A stretch of DNA of 64,000 nt from Acinetobacter colistiniresistens. Lineage in GTDB: Bacteria > Pseudomonadota > Gammaproteobacteria > Pseudomonadales > Moraxellaceae. How positions within the stretch are numbered: position 1 is the first letter of the stretch; each line of letters begins with the position of its first letter. The notes under the pieces were generated by a model. It was not told the DNA's origin, made no database searches, and saw only the letters and a program-made list of their open reading frames with translations. Made by a program: the position numbers and the translations under genes. The stretch lies in contig NZ_KE340379.1 of the NCBI RefSeq assembly GCF_000413935.1, forward strand, positions 387,205-451,204, read 5' to 3'. Positions 55,315 to 64,000 of this stretch are shown one piece after another.

Positions 55315-55914
55315 TTAGTCCGAAAATTTCTTTTTGATCCGTGATAATGATTCTGCTTCTATCCCTAAATAAGAGGCCAGATGATATTGAGCCACTTGGT
55401 CGACAATCCACGGCTCATTCGATAATACCCAGTGATATCGCTGTTCGGCATTGGCTGTGAGCAACATTGCTTCTCGTTGTTCATTGCGTATAAATAATTC
55501 TTTTGCGACTCGACCAATGAACAGTTCAACTTCTGTTGGATATTTTTCTCTGAGTGACTCAATCAGCTCAAGCGGGATTTTATATAGTCGGACATCGCCT
55601 AATGCCTGAATACTAAAAGGAAGCGTTTGATGAGTTAAGTAGGCACTTAATGAACCAATAAGCTGACCTTGGGTAAAGAAGGCTTTATTTCGTTCTTTAC
55701 CATCTAACATCGTATAGTAGTAGCGAACCATCCCAGAAGTAATGATGCTGAATCCATCGACATTCTGACCTGCATATGCAATTAGCTCTCCATCACTAAG
55801 CTCATGATATTCAAGGCGATGAATGATATGATTCAGTAATTCCTGATTGGAGATAAGGTATTTGAAAATGGTATTACTCACAATTTCAATATCTTGATGT
55901 TTTTGTGTCGTCAT
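55315..55914 (-). CDS. Crp/Fnr-type transcription regulator
   Basis: A 199-residue regulator with an N-terminal cyclic nucleotide-binding-type beta domain (YAGQNVDGFSIITSGMVRYYY, then GQLIGSLSAYL) and a shortened C-terminal helix-turn-helix (VAQYHLASYLGIEAESLSRIKK). It lacks the clear cAMP-binding RS residues of CRP and the N-terminal Cys cluster of Fnr, so it belongs to the broad cNMP-binding group with unknown ligand. The esterase gene follows in the same direction. Confidence 0.88.
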   Translation of the reverse strand: MTTQKHQDIEIVSNTIFKYLISNQELLNHIIHRLEYHELSDGELIAYAGQNVDGFSIITSGMVRYYYTMLDGKERNKAFFTQGQLIGSLSAYLTHQTLPFSIQALGDVRLYKIPLELIESLREKYPTEVELFIGRVAKELFIRNEQREAMLLTANAEQRYHWVLSNEPWIVDQVAQYHLASYLGIEAESLSRIKKKFSD

Positions 55915-55921
55915 AGTTGGT

Positions 55922-56047
55922 CTAGTGCTGGAATTCTGATGCGCTCATTTTGATCTGAGCATCTTGTAAATGGCTGAAAATTTCATTGATAAATGTTAAG
56001 TGGCGTATTGATTTTTCGATATTGAACCAAGCAGCCTGATGAATCAT
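55922..56047 (-). CDS. Possible 41-residue ORF just upstream of the Crp/Fnr-type gene
   Basis: A minus-strand frame beginning MIHQAAWFNIEKSIRHL, ending MSASEFQH, seven bases before the regulator's ATG. The frame is open a further 12 codons upstream of its ATG. Composition is normal for protein (balanced, helical, no AT-driven repeats), unlike most random frames here. It could be a translated leader coupled to the regulator or the tail of a lost gene. There is no clear ribosome site. The rest of 56048-56247 shows nothing else. Confidence 0.3.
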   Translation of the reverse strand: MIHQAAWFNIEKSIRHLTFINEIFSHLQDAQIKMSASEFQH

Positions 56048-56247
56048 TTTGATACGTTTTTCAGTGAACTGTAACTGCTTGGTTAATTAAATATTAACGA
56101 AATTTATAATTTAAAAGTCAATTTCAATAATTTAGCGATTTAAAAAATAAAAAGATAATACTTATAACTCTTGTTACAACCATTTAGTCGACAATTTATT
56201 GAAAGTTTCCCATAGTCCTATGAACTGTACATATTGGGAGAACTGTT

Positions 56248-56475
56248 ATGGATAAGATTACAGTCATCGTCAAGGACCAAGAAGAAAACGAATCGATTGT
56301 CGTTGCACAGCTCAATGATTTAGAAGACCAAGATATTCCTTTTTTTAAACGGGTTGAACATATTGAAGTAGAAGGAAATATCATTTTTCCAAATATTGAT
56401 TTATTGTTTGAAAGCAATGCAGATGGAAAAATATATAGATTGGTTGCACCTGTGAATGATAAAAGATTTATTTGA
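56248..56475 (+). CDS. Hypothetical protein (75 residues)
   Basis: Small acidic protein starting MDKITVIVKDQEENESIVV. It has a good ribosome site (GGGAGAA, seven bases before the ATG) and its own terminator downstream. Predicted alternating beta-strands, no signal peptide and no membrane segment. Not matched to a family by eye, but the ribosome site, composition and terminator support a real gene. Confidence 0.7.
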   Translation: MDKITVIVKDQEENESIVVAQLNDLEDQDIPFFKRVEHIEVEGNIIFPNIDLLFESNADGKIYRLVAPVNDKRFI

Positions 56476-56507
56476 ACTTAATCCTATTATTCAATGCGAT
56501 AAAAAGC

Positions 56508-56540
56508 CCCACTTATGCTAAATGCCTAAGTGGGTTTTTT
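56508..56540 (+). terminator. Terminator after the 75-residue gene
   Basis: CCCACTTA (56508-56515), loop of 11, TAAGTGGG (56527-56534), then six T. Confidence 0.85.
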
Positions 56541-56670
56541 ATTTGGATCATTTAAGAAACACTTGGAAAATACATTTAGCGCGGGAGAAAAATGCTAAAG
56601 AGCTTGCGGATTTATTGTCGTTATACAAGCGCTTTATATCGCTAGCGTCATATGCAATTTATCAATGTTG

Positions 56671-56904
56671 TCACGAGTGAATAGGATTCAAGCCTTTAAC
56701 AATATCATTAAATGCCGAACCATTGAGCCAAAAAGATTTCTTTAGAAAAAGGGTGGTCATAATACTCTCTGCTGCTTCACTATTTTGGTTGTCGCAAAAT
56801 AGTCCATAGCTCTCACCTAGCACAGTGTTGTTCTCGATCAGGCGAATAAAGAAAGCATGTTGTTCGTCAGCATAACCCAGAATAGCATCACGTTGATTGT
56901 TCAT
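56671..56904 (-). CDS. DdrR-like SOS co-regulator
   Basis: A 77-residue protein starting MNNQRDAILGYADEQHAFF, divergent from the UmuDAb gene. GGAG precedes the ATG by about ten bases. The size, the position (divergent partner of umuDAb) and the shared regulatory region fit DdrR, the small Acinetobacter-specific co-repressor that acts with UmuDAb on error-prone polymerase genes. I identify it by context and size, not by a remembered sequence, so the symbol is left empty. The gap 56905-57195 holds the operator (57128-57154) and a weaker 9-bp inverted repeat (56981-56989 with 57016-57024). Confidence 0.65.
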   Translation of the reverse strand: MNNQRDAILGYADEQHAFFIRLIENNTVLGESYGLFCDNQNSEAAESIMTTLFLKKSFWLNGSAFNDIVKGLNPIHS

Positions 56905-57127
56905 TTTTCATGTCTCCACATCAAAAATATTTGAATAAAACCTAACTGCTGAAAGATCAAATATATTAGTGAATTAGATCAATAACTTAACAGTTTAATA
57001 TTTCATTAAATACGATAAGTTATTAATTTAAAACATTAATTTTGGTTTGTCCTACATCCGTGTCTAAATGAAACAAGTCAAAATCTGATCTATGGAATTT
57101 ATTGTTATGCAAAATTTATTGTACGTC

Positions 57128-57154
57128 AACTTGAATTTGTAACTTTTTCAAGTT
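57128..57154. promoter_or_regulatory. Probable UmuDAb operator
   Basis: Arms AACTTGAA (57128-57135) and TTCAAGTT (57147-57154) separated by 11 bases. It lies 41 bp before umuDAb and between it and the divergent ddrR-like gene. TTGAA/TTCAA half-sites in an inverted arrangement are the known type of site for UmuDAb in Acinetobacter, which has no LexA. Confidence 0.75.
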
Positions 57155-57195
57155 AAATTATTTGCAAGTATTTTAAACTTGGGTAAGGGGGAGTT

Positions 57196-57807
57196 ATGTC
57201 TAAAAAAACTGAATTTGAGCATGGCGGTGCCAGAAGCAATGCGGGGCGTAAGGCACAATTCAGCGAGCCAACCAAAGTGATTCGTGTTCCTGAGTCCCAA
57301 GTTGATTTCATCAAAAACTGGTTACTGAATAATGTCAAAACCGATGCGCGTACAGATTTAACCACTTCGATGAAAATCCAAAATGTGCAGGCTAAGAATG
57401 ATCGAATTTATCATATTCCGCTGGTAACGGAACGCGTTGCTGCCGGTTTTCCGTCGCCTGCCCAAGACCATGTTGAACAAGCACTCGATTTAAATGAATT
57501 TTTAATTCGTAACGAAAATTCGACTTTTATTGTCAAAGCCAATTCGCTGTCAATGTTGGATGCAGGGATTGATATTGATGATCCGCTGGTGGTAGATCGA
57601 AGCCTTGCTGCCAAGTCGGGAGATATTGTGATTGCCTTGATTGACAATGATTTTACTGTCAAACGGTTGATGGTTGACCGTCACTTTAGTCCACCCAAAG
57701 TCTGGTTGAAAGCCGAAAACCCTGATTATCAAAATATTTATATTACAGAGGGGCAAGAGCTACTGATCTGGGGCGTTGTGACCTATAACTTAAAGCCAAT
57801 GAGGTAA
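57196..57807 (+). CDS. umuDAb: UmuDAb, LexA-like SOS repressor/UmuD
   Basis: A 203-residue LexA/UmuD-family protein, longer than E. coli UmuD by an N-terminal DNA-binding extension, as in Acinetobacter UmuDAb. The cleavage site is the Ala-Gly bond in RVAAGFPSP, near residue 83. The Ser-Lys catalytic pair of family S24 is in [12 protein letters not shown] (Ser) and DFTVKRLMV (Lys). In Acinetobacter the protein represses a set of error-prone polymerase genes and self-cleaves after DNA damage. It is followed by umuC four bases after its stop, an operon for translesion synthesis. Confidence 0.95.
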   Translation: MSKKTEFEHGGARSNAGRKAQFSEPTKVIRVPESQVDFIKNWLLNNVKTDARTDLTTSMKIQNVQAKNDRIYHIPLVTERVAAGFPSPAQDHVEQALDLNEFLIRNENSTFIVKANSLSMLDAGIDIDDPLVVDRSLAAKSGDIVIALIDNDFTVKRLMVDRHFSPPKVWLKAENPDYQNIYITEGQELLIWGVVTYNLKPMR

Positions 57808-57811
57808 CTCA

Positions 57812-59110
57812 ATGAGTCTACCACAACGTATTTTTGCTTTGATTGATGTGAATAACTGCTATGTCAGTTGCGAGCGTGTGTTTAATCCAAAGCTGGAAAA
57901 TCGTCCTGTGGTCGTTCTGTCAAATAACGATGGCTGTGTGGTTTCTCGTTCCTATGAAGCGAAGCAGCTCGGCATTCGAATGGCAGTTCCTTTTTTTCAG
58001 ATTGAAGAGATTATTGATCAGCATCAAGTACAGGTTTTTTCCAGTAATTATGCTTTGTATGCGGAAATGTCACGCCGTTTCATGAATATCTTAGGGAGTT
58101 TTGTAGATCCGTGCGAACAGGAAGTGTATTCGATTGATGAGTGCTTTTTAGAGTTGACAGCTTATCAACACAGTTACGATTTAACTCAATACGCTCATCA
58201 GATTTTGGATACCGTCAAAAGCTGGTTAGGGCTACCATGCTGTATCGGGATCGGTTATTCCAAAACCCAAGCCAAACTTGCCAATCATTTAGCCAAAAGT
58301 CATAGCTGTTTTAACAGTGTGTGTAATATCGTGGCTGAAGACCCGTGCGTGATTGAAGACTTGTTACAGCAGATACCGGCAGGCGAAGTGTGGGGCGTTG
58401 GGCGGAAGATTCGACAGCGCTTAGAAAAAATGAATATTTGTTCGGTGATGGACCTGGTTCAAGCTGATCCGAAAATGTTGGGCAAGTATTTTTCTGTAGT
58501 GATGGAAAATACCGTCAAAGAATTACAGGGCGTGGCCTGTTTAGAGATTGAGGATGTGGTGAGTGATCGGCGGCAAGTGTTAAGTAGTCGCTCATTTGGT
58601 CAGTCGATACAAGATAAAAGTGACTTAAGCGGCGCACTCACTGAATTTAGTTTACGTGCAGTTGAACGGCTGAGACAGCAAAAATTACTGTGCAAAGCCA
58701 TTGGGGTCAGTATTCGAACCAATCGTTTTAACAAAGATCAATATTATCGACCTTATACGGTGGTCTATCTATCTGACTATAGCGATGACCGTTTAGAGAT
58801 TATCAAGGCAGTACAGCAGGGACTTGACCGTATTTATCAAGCTGGACATCGTTATAAAAAAGCAGAAGTGATTTTGTTGGATATTATTCCACAATACAGT
58901 CATGCCGTTGATTTATTCCATGATACTGATGAAGTGATTACTCGACGTAAGCTTTCCGTGGCCTTTGATGATATTAATGAAAAGTTTGGACGGGATACCA
59001 TGAAGTTGGGACGCTTAATTACCCCCAATGGGCGTGCATGGCAAATGACACAAAAGCATAAATCACCGAGTTATTTGACTCAATGGGATCAGGTTTTAAA
59101 AGTCGGGTAA
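57812..59110 (+). CDS. umuC: DNA polymerase V catalytic subunit UmuC
   Basis: Y-family translesion DNA polymerase of 432 residues. The palm starts [19 protein letters not shown] with the first catalytic Asp, and [12 protein letters not shown] gives the Asp-Glu pair. [20 protein letters not shown] and the [15 protein letters not shown] helix-hairpin-helix follow. The C-terminal DUF4113-like extension ([27 protein letters not shown]) is typical of UmuC. Full length. It pairs with UmuDAb upstream. Acinetobacter genomes often carry several umuDC sets; this one is beside the repressor form. Confidence 0.97.
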   Translation: MSLPQRIFALIDVNNCYVSCERVFNPKLENRPVVVLSNNDGCVVSRSYEAKQLGIRMAVPFFQIEEIIDQHQVQVFSSNYALYAEMSRRFMNILGSFVDPCEQEVYSIDECFLELTAYQHSYDLTQYAHQILDTVKSWLGLPCCIGIGYSKTQAKLANHLAKSHSCFNSVCNIVAEDPCVIEDLLQQIPAGEVWGVGRKIRQRLEKMNICSVMDLVQADPKMLGKYFSVVMENTVKELQGVACLEIEDVVSDRRQVLSSRSFGQSIQDKSDLSGALTEFSLRAVERLRQQKLLCKAIGVSIRTNRFNKDQYYRPYTVVYLSDYSDDRLEIIKAVQQGLDRIYQAGHRYKKAEVILLDIIPQYSHAVDLFHDTDEVITRRKLSVAFDDINEKFGRDTMKLGRLITPNGRAWQMTQKHKSPSYLTQWDQVLKVG

Positions 59111-59843
59111 AGCTTATATTTATCGTAAATAATAATTAAACCCTTATTTCCTGATGGCGAGGTGCATGGTGAATCATTGAGCATGGTCACATTTTTACAT
59201 TAAAAATCATAGCTGATAACGTGAACTGATGTTTTCAGATCAATAGATTGCCTCCTCATTTCAACATTTTTTGGAAAGTTTAATGTGGCGATGGCGACTT
59301 CTGTTGAACGAAATAGGAATAATGATCAGCTGATTCAAACAGTTTTAGGTTTGGCTATTTTTAATAATTAATATAAAAAAATCAAAGATATATTTTTTTT
59401 ATTGAAGAGATTGATCGCATGAGTTACCTTCATTTTTTAAAATTTGGACTGTGGCTGTTTGTTCAATAGATAAGTCATTTTTTATACATGTGCATACATT
59501 AAATTTATCCTATATTTTGATAACGAGTTGGGAATAAAGGCAGCTAAATGGCCTTATTTGTTAAAAAGAAAAGGGGGAGACTTAGTCGGAATTTTATTGT
59601 AAATAACAGCACAATTTTTCATAAGGTGTCTAATAAAAAACAATTAAATATTTGTTTATTATATTATTTTTGTTTTTACTGATGAGACCTAAAACACATA
59701 AAAAAAATCATATGTGATTTACTGTGCAAAATTATTGCGCTATGATCCTTGAAAAAATAGGTTAGATTTCAAACAAAAAACAAGTATGTATAAGAATTAT
59801 CTATTAATTCGGGATATATACGTTTACATATCGGGAAGTAATA
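59111..59843. other. 733-bp AT-rich region before the trimeric autotransporter
   Basis: No recognisable gene. A 44-codon plus-strand frame at 59548-59682 (MALFVKKKRGRLSR start) has a good GGAATAAAGG ribosome site eight bases upstream but is Lys- and Phe-rich and probably chance. AAATCA-TATG-TGATTT at 59704-59719 is a small near-palindrome about 130 bp before the adhesin start. GGGAAG at 59833 is the adhesin's ribosome site. The promoter of the large adhesin is probably here. Confidence 0.5.
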
Positions 59844-62800
59844 ATGAATAAAGTTTATAAAGTTATATGGAATGCAACCTTAGGAGTATGGGTTGCTGTT
59901 TCAGAAGTCGCAAAAAGTAAGATAAAAACACACACTGCTAAAGTTTTGCTGAATCCTAAGGGACTAAGGAACCCAAAAACAAAGAACCTCCTGTTTTTTA
60001 ATATAATCAGACGATCAGTACTCAATACAGCAGTTGTAACAGCATTGTTCGGTTTTGTTCCAGCAACATGGGCGGCTGAAAATTGTTTTACCAATACTAA
60101 TAATCCGACACAAACTACAGATGGTATTGGTAACGTTAGTGGTGATTGTACCGCGGGGGCGAATGCTGGGATTACGATCAGTGCTAACCAAGATGGAAAT
60201 TTTCCTGCTGGAACCAATGAAGGGATTGTCTTACGCGCTAAACCATCAGGTGTAGGGACCAATGGAGCATATGTTAGTTTGTTTCAAGGGTTTGCCAATA
60301 CTACCAATCAGTCAACCATCAGGATTGGCGACTCTAATGCAACGGGCGGAAACAGTACCTTTAATGTGTTTACCAATAAAATTGCTATGGGTACATCAAC
60401 AACAGCGGCTAATGGCAACTCATCTCAGGCAATTGGTGCTGGAGCGACAGTCGGTACTGGGGCAACTAATGGAACAGCGATTGGTACAACTGCAACGGTA
60501 AATAATAATGCGACTGATGCTATTGCAATCGGTACAAACTCAACTGCATCGAGTGCGAATTCACTTGCTGTTGGTAATACTGCCAGTGCAACAAATACTG
60601 GTACAATAGCTCTTGGTAATAATGCTAATACTGGCGGTAGTGGTACAGAGACCTTAAATAATATTGCCATTGGTAGTAATGCGAAGAATGGTAATGTGGC
60701 TAGCGGTAATCCGGCAGGTACAGGTGGTCAGATTGCTTTAGGTTCAGGTGCAACAACGACGACTTTTGCACAAGTTGCGATTGGGGTGGGTGCTGACGCC
60801 GGTGGTAATAATTATAGTATTGCAATAGGTGGTGGTGCCAAAGTTACTGCAAATAGTGGTGTTGCTGTTGGTGGTGTTGCTATGGGGCGTAATACACAAG
60901 CAGGGTCGTTTGCAACGGCAATTGGTCCTGGTGCCCAAGCTACCGCAACCAACTCATCTGCTTTGGGTAATGGCGCGACATCAGGTGCAAATAATGCGAC
61001 TGCCTTAGGTAATGGCGCAAATGCAAGTGTTGCCGATAGTGTAGCCCTTGGTTCGGGTTCAACAACGACTGCACCAACAGGTACAGGCTATCTTACCAAC
61101 TCTGCAGCCCCAACATCGGTTGTTTCAGTAGGCACAGCTTCAAATCTTAGAAGAATTCAAAATCTAGCAGATGGTGCGGCAGATCAAGATGCCGTTACGA
61201 TTGCTCAGTTAAAAGCCCAGAAAGTACTCACTGATAAGCAGGGAACAGATACAGCTGCGGCCTTAGGTGGTGGATCTAGCTATAATGCAACAACAGGTGC
61301 AGTGACTGCGCCTTCATATAATGTTGGAGGAACCACCGTTACAGGTGTGAATGCTGCCCTAACCAATATTGATGGTCGTACAACTACAAATACGACCAAT
61401 ATCAGCAATCTTCAGAATCAGACATTTAAGCTTCAGTCGAATGGCGATACAGCCACTGCTGTGAAATCGTCAGATACGGTTCAGTTTCTGAATGGCAGTA
61501 ATGTTGCAATTACCCGCAGTGGTAATAATATTACCGTCGGTACCCAGCCACAGGTCAATTTTGACAAGGTGACGGTGGGTAATGTTGTGGTGGACAAGAC
61601 GACCAATAAGATTACGGGTGTTGAGAATGGCAATGTTGCATCGAACTCCAAGGAAGTAGTGAATGGCGGTCAACTGTTTACGACCAACCAGAATGTGACC
61701 ACAGCACAGAATACAGCCAATACAGCCACCAGTAAGGCAGATACAGCTCAGGCGACAGCAGACAAGGGGCTGAACTTCAGTGTCAATGGTGGTACAGCCG
61801 ACAACGTTAAGCTTGGGGAAACGGTCAATTTTGCAGACGGTACCAACACCAAGGCAGTGTATGATGCTGCGACCAATACTTATAAATACAACATTGTGGA
61901 TGCTCCAGTATTTGCTGGTCAGGTCAAGGCCAATGGTTTTGATGCCAATGGTCAGAAAATTGTGAATGTTGCAGATGGTACAGTTGCAGCGAATTCTAAG
62001 GATGCAGTGAATGGGGGACAGCTATTCACAACCAACCAGAAGGTTGATCAGAACACTACCAACATCGGTCAGAACACAACAAATATCAGTAATCTTCAGA
62101 ATCAAACGTTTAAGCTTCAGGCGAATGGAGATACAGCGAGTGCTGTGAAATCCTCAGATACAGTTCAGTTTCTGAATGGCAGTAATGTTGCGATTACCCG
62201 CAGTGGTAATAATATTACGGTCGGTACCCAGCCACAGGTCAGTTTTGACAAGGTGACTGTAGGCAGTGTAGTGGTTGATAAAGCGACCAATACGATCAAT
62301 GGTTTAAGCAACAAGACTTGGAATGGTACAGCAGTCTCAGGTCAAGCAGCGACTGAAGACCAATTGGCAATCGTTGATGGTAAATTGGGTAACTTGGATG
62401 ATGCAGCAGTTAAATACGATGACCCAACGACCAAAGACAAAGTGACTTTAGGTGGAGCAGGTTCAACCACACCAGTGACTTTGACTAATGTTAAAGCGGG
62501 TGCGGTGAATTCAAGCTCAACCGATGCAATCAACGGCAGCCAATTGCACGGTGTCGCGGATAGCGTGAAGAATGCGATTGGTGGTGCAACCACGATTGAT
62601 GCAACTACAGGTGCGATCACGACCAGCAACATCGGTGGCACAGGTTCGAACACCATTGATGGTGCAATCACCAGCGTTAAAGCGACAGCAGACAAAGGTA
62701 TTAACTTTGGTGGCACGACAGGCAAGAACAACTATGCGCTGGGTAGTGATATCAATGTTAAAGGTGATAGCAACATTACTAGTACCACAGTTGCAGGTGG

Positions 62801-64000
62801 TGTACAGCTTGGCTTAGGTGACACACTGAATGTTAAAGATGCAATCAATGTGGGCAGTGGTACAAGCAAAATCAAGATTGATGGCACGACCAATACGATT
62901 AATGGTTTAAGCAATAAGACTTGGAATGGTACAGCAGTCTCAGGTCAGGCAGCGACAGAAGATCAATTGCAAGCGGTCAGTGATGCACAAAAAGCAACAG
63001 ATGATGCAGCGGTTAAATACGATGATCCAACGACCAAAGACAAAGTGACTTTAGGTGGAGCAGGTTCAACCACACCAGTAACCTTGACTAACGTTAAAGC
63101 GGGTGCGGTGAATGCTACTTCAACCGATGCAATCAATGGCAGTCAGTTACACGGTGTTGCAGATAGCGTGAAGAATGCAATTGGTGGTGCAACTACGATT
63201 GATGCAACTACAGGTGCAATCACCACCAGTAACATTGGTGGCACAGGTTCGAACACCATTGATGGTGCAATCACCAGCGTTAAAGATGCTGCAACTAAAG
63301 CGAAAACAACTGTTACAGCGGGTGATAACGTTGTTGTGACCCCAACGACCAATGCTGATGGCTCAAGCAACTATCAAGTCGCGACAGCAAAAGACGTGAA
63401 CTTCGATAAAGTGACTGTAGGCAGTGTGGTGGTTGATAAAGCGACCAATACGATTAACGGTTTAAGCAACAAGACTTGGAACGGTACAGCAGTCTCAGGC
63501 CAAGCAGCGACAGAAGATCAATTGCAAGCGGTCAGTGATGCACAAAAAGCAACAGATGATGCAGCAGTTAAATACGACAACCCATTAACCAAAGACAAAG
63601 TGACTTTAGGTGGAGCAGGTTCTACTACGCCAGTGACGTTGACTAACGTTAAAGCGGGTGCGGTAAATTCAAGCTCAACTGATGCAATCAATGGCAGCCA
63701 GTTACACGGTGTCGCGGATAGCGTGAAGAATGCGATTGGTGGCGCAACCACGATTGATGCAACCACAGGTGCGATCACCACCAGTAACATTGGTGGAACA
63801 GGTTCGAACACCATTGATGGTGCGATCACCAGCGTTAAAGCGACAACGGACAAAGGTATCAACTTTGGTGGCACGACAGGCAAGAACAACTATGCGCTGG
63901 GTAGTGATATCAATGTTAAAGGTGATAGCAACATTACCAGTACCACAGTTGCAGGTGGTGTACAGCTTGGCTTAGGTGACACACTGAATGTTAAAGATGC
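59844..64000 (+). CDS. Trimeric autotransporter adhesin (partial, YadA/Ata-like)
   Basis: A very large surface adhesin, at least 1385 residues, open in one frame to the window end. It starts with an extended signal peptide (ESPR: MNKVYKVIWNATLGVWVAVS, then a hydrophobic core, probable cut after ATWAA). A YadA-type head follows with many AIG- and ALG-containing repeats (AIAIGTNSTA, TIALGNNAN, SVALGSGST), then a neck (LRRIQNLADGAADQDAVTIAQLK). The stalk carries repeats with TWNGTAVSGQAATEDQL and SIKINDGSQLHGV-type neck motifs (here NGSQLHGVAD). The C-terminal membrane anchor is outside the window. It likely mediates attachment to surfaces or host matrix and biofilm formation. Confidence 0.95.
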   Translation, partial: MNKVYKVIWNATLGVWVAVSEVAKSKIKTHTAKVLLNPKGLRNPKTKNLLFFNIIRRSVLNTAVVTALFGFVPATWAAENCFTNTNNPTQTTDGIGNVSGDCTAGANAGITISANQDGNFPAGTNEGIVLRAKPSGVGTNGAYVSLFQGFANTTNQSTIRIGDSNATGGNSTFNVFTNKIAMGTSTTAANGNSSQAIGAGATVGTGATNGTAIGTTATVNNNATDAIAIGTNSTASSANSLAVGNTASATNTGTIALGNNANTGGSGTETLNNIAIGSNAKNGNVASGNPAGTGGQIALGSGATTTTFAQVAIGVGADAGGNNYSIAIGGGAKVTANSGVAVGGVAMGRNTQAGSFATAIGPGAQATATNSSALGNGATSGANNATALGNGANASVADSVALGSGSTTTAPTGTGYLTNSAAPTSVVSVGTASNLRRIQNLADGAADQDAVTIAQLKAQKVLTDKQGTDTAAALGGGSSYNATTGAVTAPSYNVGGTTVTGVNAALTNIDGRTTTNTTNISNLQNQTFKLQSNGDTATAVKSSDTVQFLNGSNVAITRSGNNITVGTQPQVNFDKVTVGNVVVDKTTNKITGVENGNVASNSKEVVNGGQLFTTNQNVTTAQNTANTATSKADTAQATADKGLNFSVNGGTADNVKLGETVNFADGTNTKAVYDAATNTYKYNIVDAPVFAGQVKANGFDANGQKIVNVADGTVAANSKDAVNGGQLFTTNQKVDQNTTNIGQNTTNISNLQNQTFKLQANGDTASAVKSSDTVQFLNGSNVAITRSGNNITVGTQPQVSFDKVTVGSVVVDKATNTINGLSNKTWNGTAVSGQAATEDQLAIVDGKLGNLDDAAVKYDDPTTKDKVTLGGAGSTTPVTLTNVKAGAVNSSSTDAINGSQLHGVADSVKNAIGGATTIDATTGAITTSNIGGTGSNTIDGAITSVKATADKGINFGGTTGKNNYALGSDINVKGDSNITSTTVAGGVQLGLGDTLNVKDAINVGSGTSKIKIDGTTNTINGLSNKTWNGTAVSGQAATEDQLQAVSDAQKATDDAAVKYDDPTTKDKVTLGGAGSTTPVTLTNVKAGAVNATSTDAINGSQLHGVADSVKNAIGGATTIDATTGAITTSNIGGTGSNTIDGAITSVKDAATKAKTTVTAGDNVVVTPTTNADGSSNYQVATAKDVNFDKVTVGSVVVDKATNTINGLSNKTWNGTAVSGQAATEDQLQAVSDAQKATDDAAVKYDNPLTKDKVTLGGAGSTTPVTLTNVKAGAVNSSSTDAINGSQLHGVADSVKNAIGGATTIDATTGAITTSNIGGTGSNTIDGAITSVKATTDKGINFGGTTGKNNYALGSDINVKGDSNITSTTVAGGVQLGLGDTLNVKD
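61409..62290 (+). repeat. Repeated stalk segment, 684-bp offset
   Basis: A stretch starting at 61409 (frame reads LQNQTFKLQSNGD, then FLNGSNVAITRSGNNITVG) recurs at about 62093 with few changes, an offset of 684 bp (228 codons). It encodes part of the trimeric autotransporter stalk. Confidence 0.85.
62246..64000 (+). repeat. Long tandem repeat in the adhesin stalk, 1158-bp period
   Basis: 62246-62842 is nearly identical to 63404-64000, an exact offset of 1158 bp (386 codons). A shorter related copy lies between (from about 62888; offsets 603 and 555 bp, both whole codons). Each starts with the TINGLSNKTWNGTAVSGQ segment and carries NGSQLHGVADSVKNAIGG. Copies differ mainly by synonymous changes. 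The repeat continues past the window end. Confidence 0.9.

Noticed and set aside
59548..59682. 44-residue frame with good ribosome site
   Set aside because: Lys/Phe/Asn-rich in very AT-rich DNA, no recognisable pattern; not supported enough to list as a gene.
60425..63889. Several minus-strand frames rich in Val, Ala and Pro opposite the adhesin
   Set aside because: They mirror the repetitive adhesin codons and repeat with them; no ribosome sites or family motifs.
62246..64000. Repeats considered as a CRISPR array
   Set aside because: The repeats are long, in frame and encode autotransporter stalk; there are no short regular repeats with unique spacers and no cas genes.

Overview
The window looks like chromosome of a gammaproteobacterium of the genus Acinetobacter. 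Evidence: AT-rich coding sequence, a UmuDAb-type repressor next to UmuC with a divergent DdrR-like gene, a kdsD-kdsC-lptC-lptA-lptB block, a pgaABCD locus and a large ESPR-type trimeric autotransporter. I cannot name the species.

Layout. 1-2.4 kb: the 5' part of cysS and an NCS1 nucleobase permease, both on the minus strand. 2.7-6.1 kb: Kdo synthesis and the LPS/LOS transport genes. 6.4-11.3 kb: a complete type I secretion system (outer membrane channel, ABC exporter, adaptor) with no substrate beside it. 11.4-18.7 kb: housekeeping genes (YigZ, acyltransferase, UspA, O-methyltransferase, M15-like lipoprotein, ferredoxin, mutS) and a 55-residue protein. 19-27.7 kb: a DUF4424 protein, then a LysR-NRAMP-pxpA-DUF1445-pxpBC-biotin carboxylase/BCCP cluster for 5-oxoproline-type chemistry. 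27.8-33.8 kb: pgaABCD for the biofilm polysaccharide PNAG, with a perfect CRP-consensus palindrome upstream. 34-42 kb: a PAP2 phosphatase, a broken LysR gene, and a CecR-like TetR gene divergent from a ybhGFSR-type ABC exporter. 42-47 kb: a lipoprotein, a pirin, an intact IS3-family element with 3-bp target duplication, and an AT-rich accessory stretch. 45.7-49.6 kb: an AraC regulator, a Fur-like box, an unannotated 54-residue membrane ORF and a TonB-dependent receptor. 50-56.5 kb: LysR regulators, a metallo-beta-lactamase-fold gene broken by a one-base frameshift, a methyltransferase, an esterase and a Crp/Fnr-type regulator. 56.6-59.1 kb: a ddrR-like gene, umuDAb and umuC, with a palindromic operator. 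59.8-64 kb: the start of a trimeric autotransporter whose stalk is built from large DNA repeats; it runs off the window.

Surface and biofilm functions (Lpt, type I secretion, Pga, trimeric adhesin) dominate. The least explained parts are the 5-oxoproline cluster with its own biotin carboxylase, the small ORF between the Fur-like box and the TonB receptor, and the two perfect CRP-type palindromes. No tRNA, rRNA or CRISPR array was seen.
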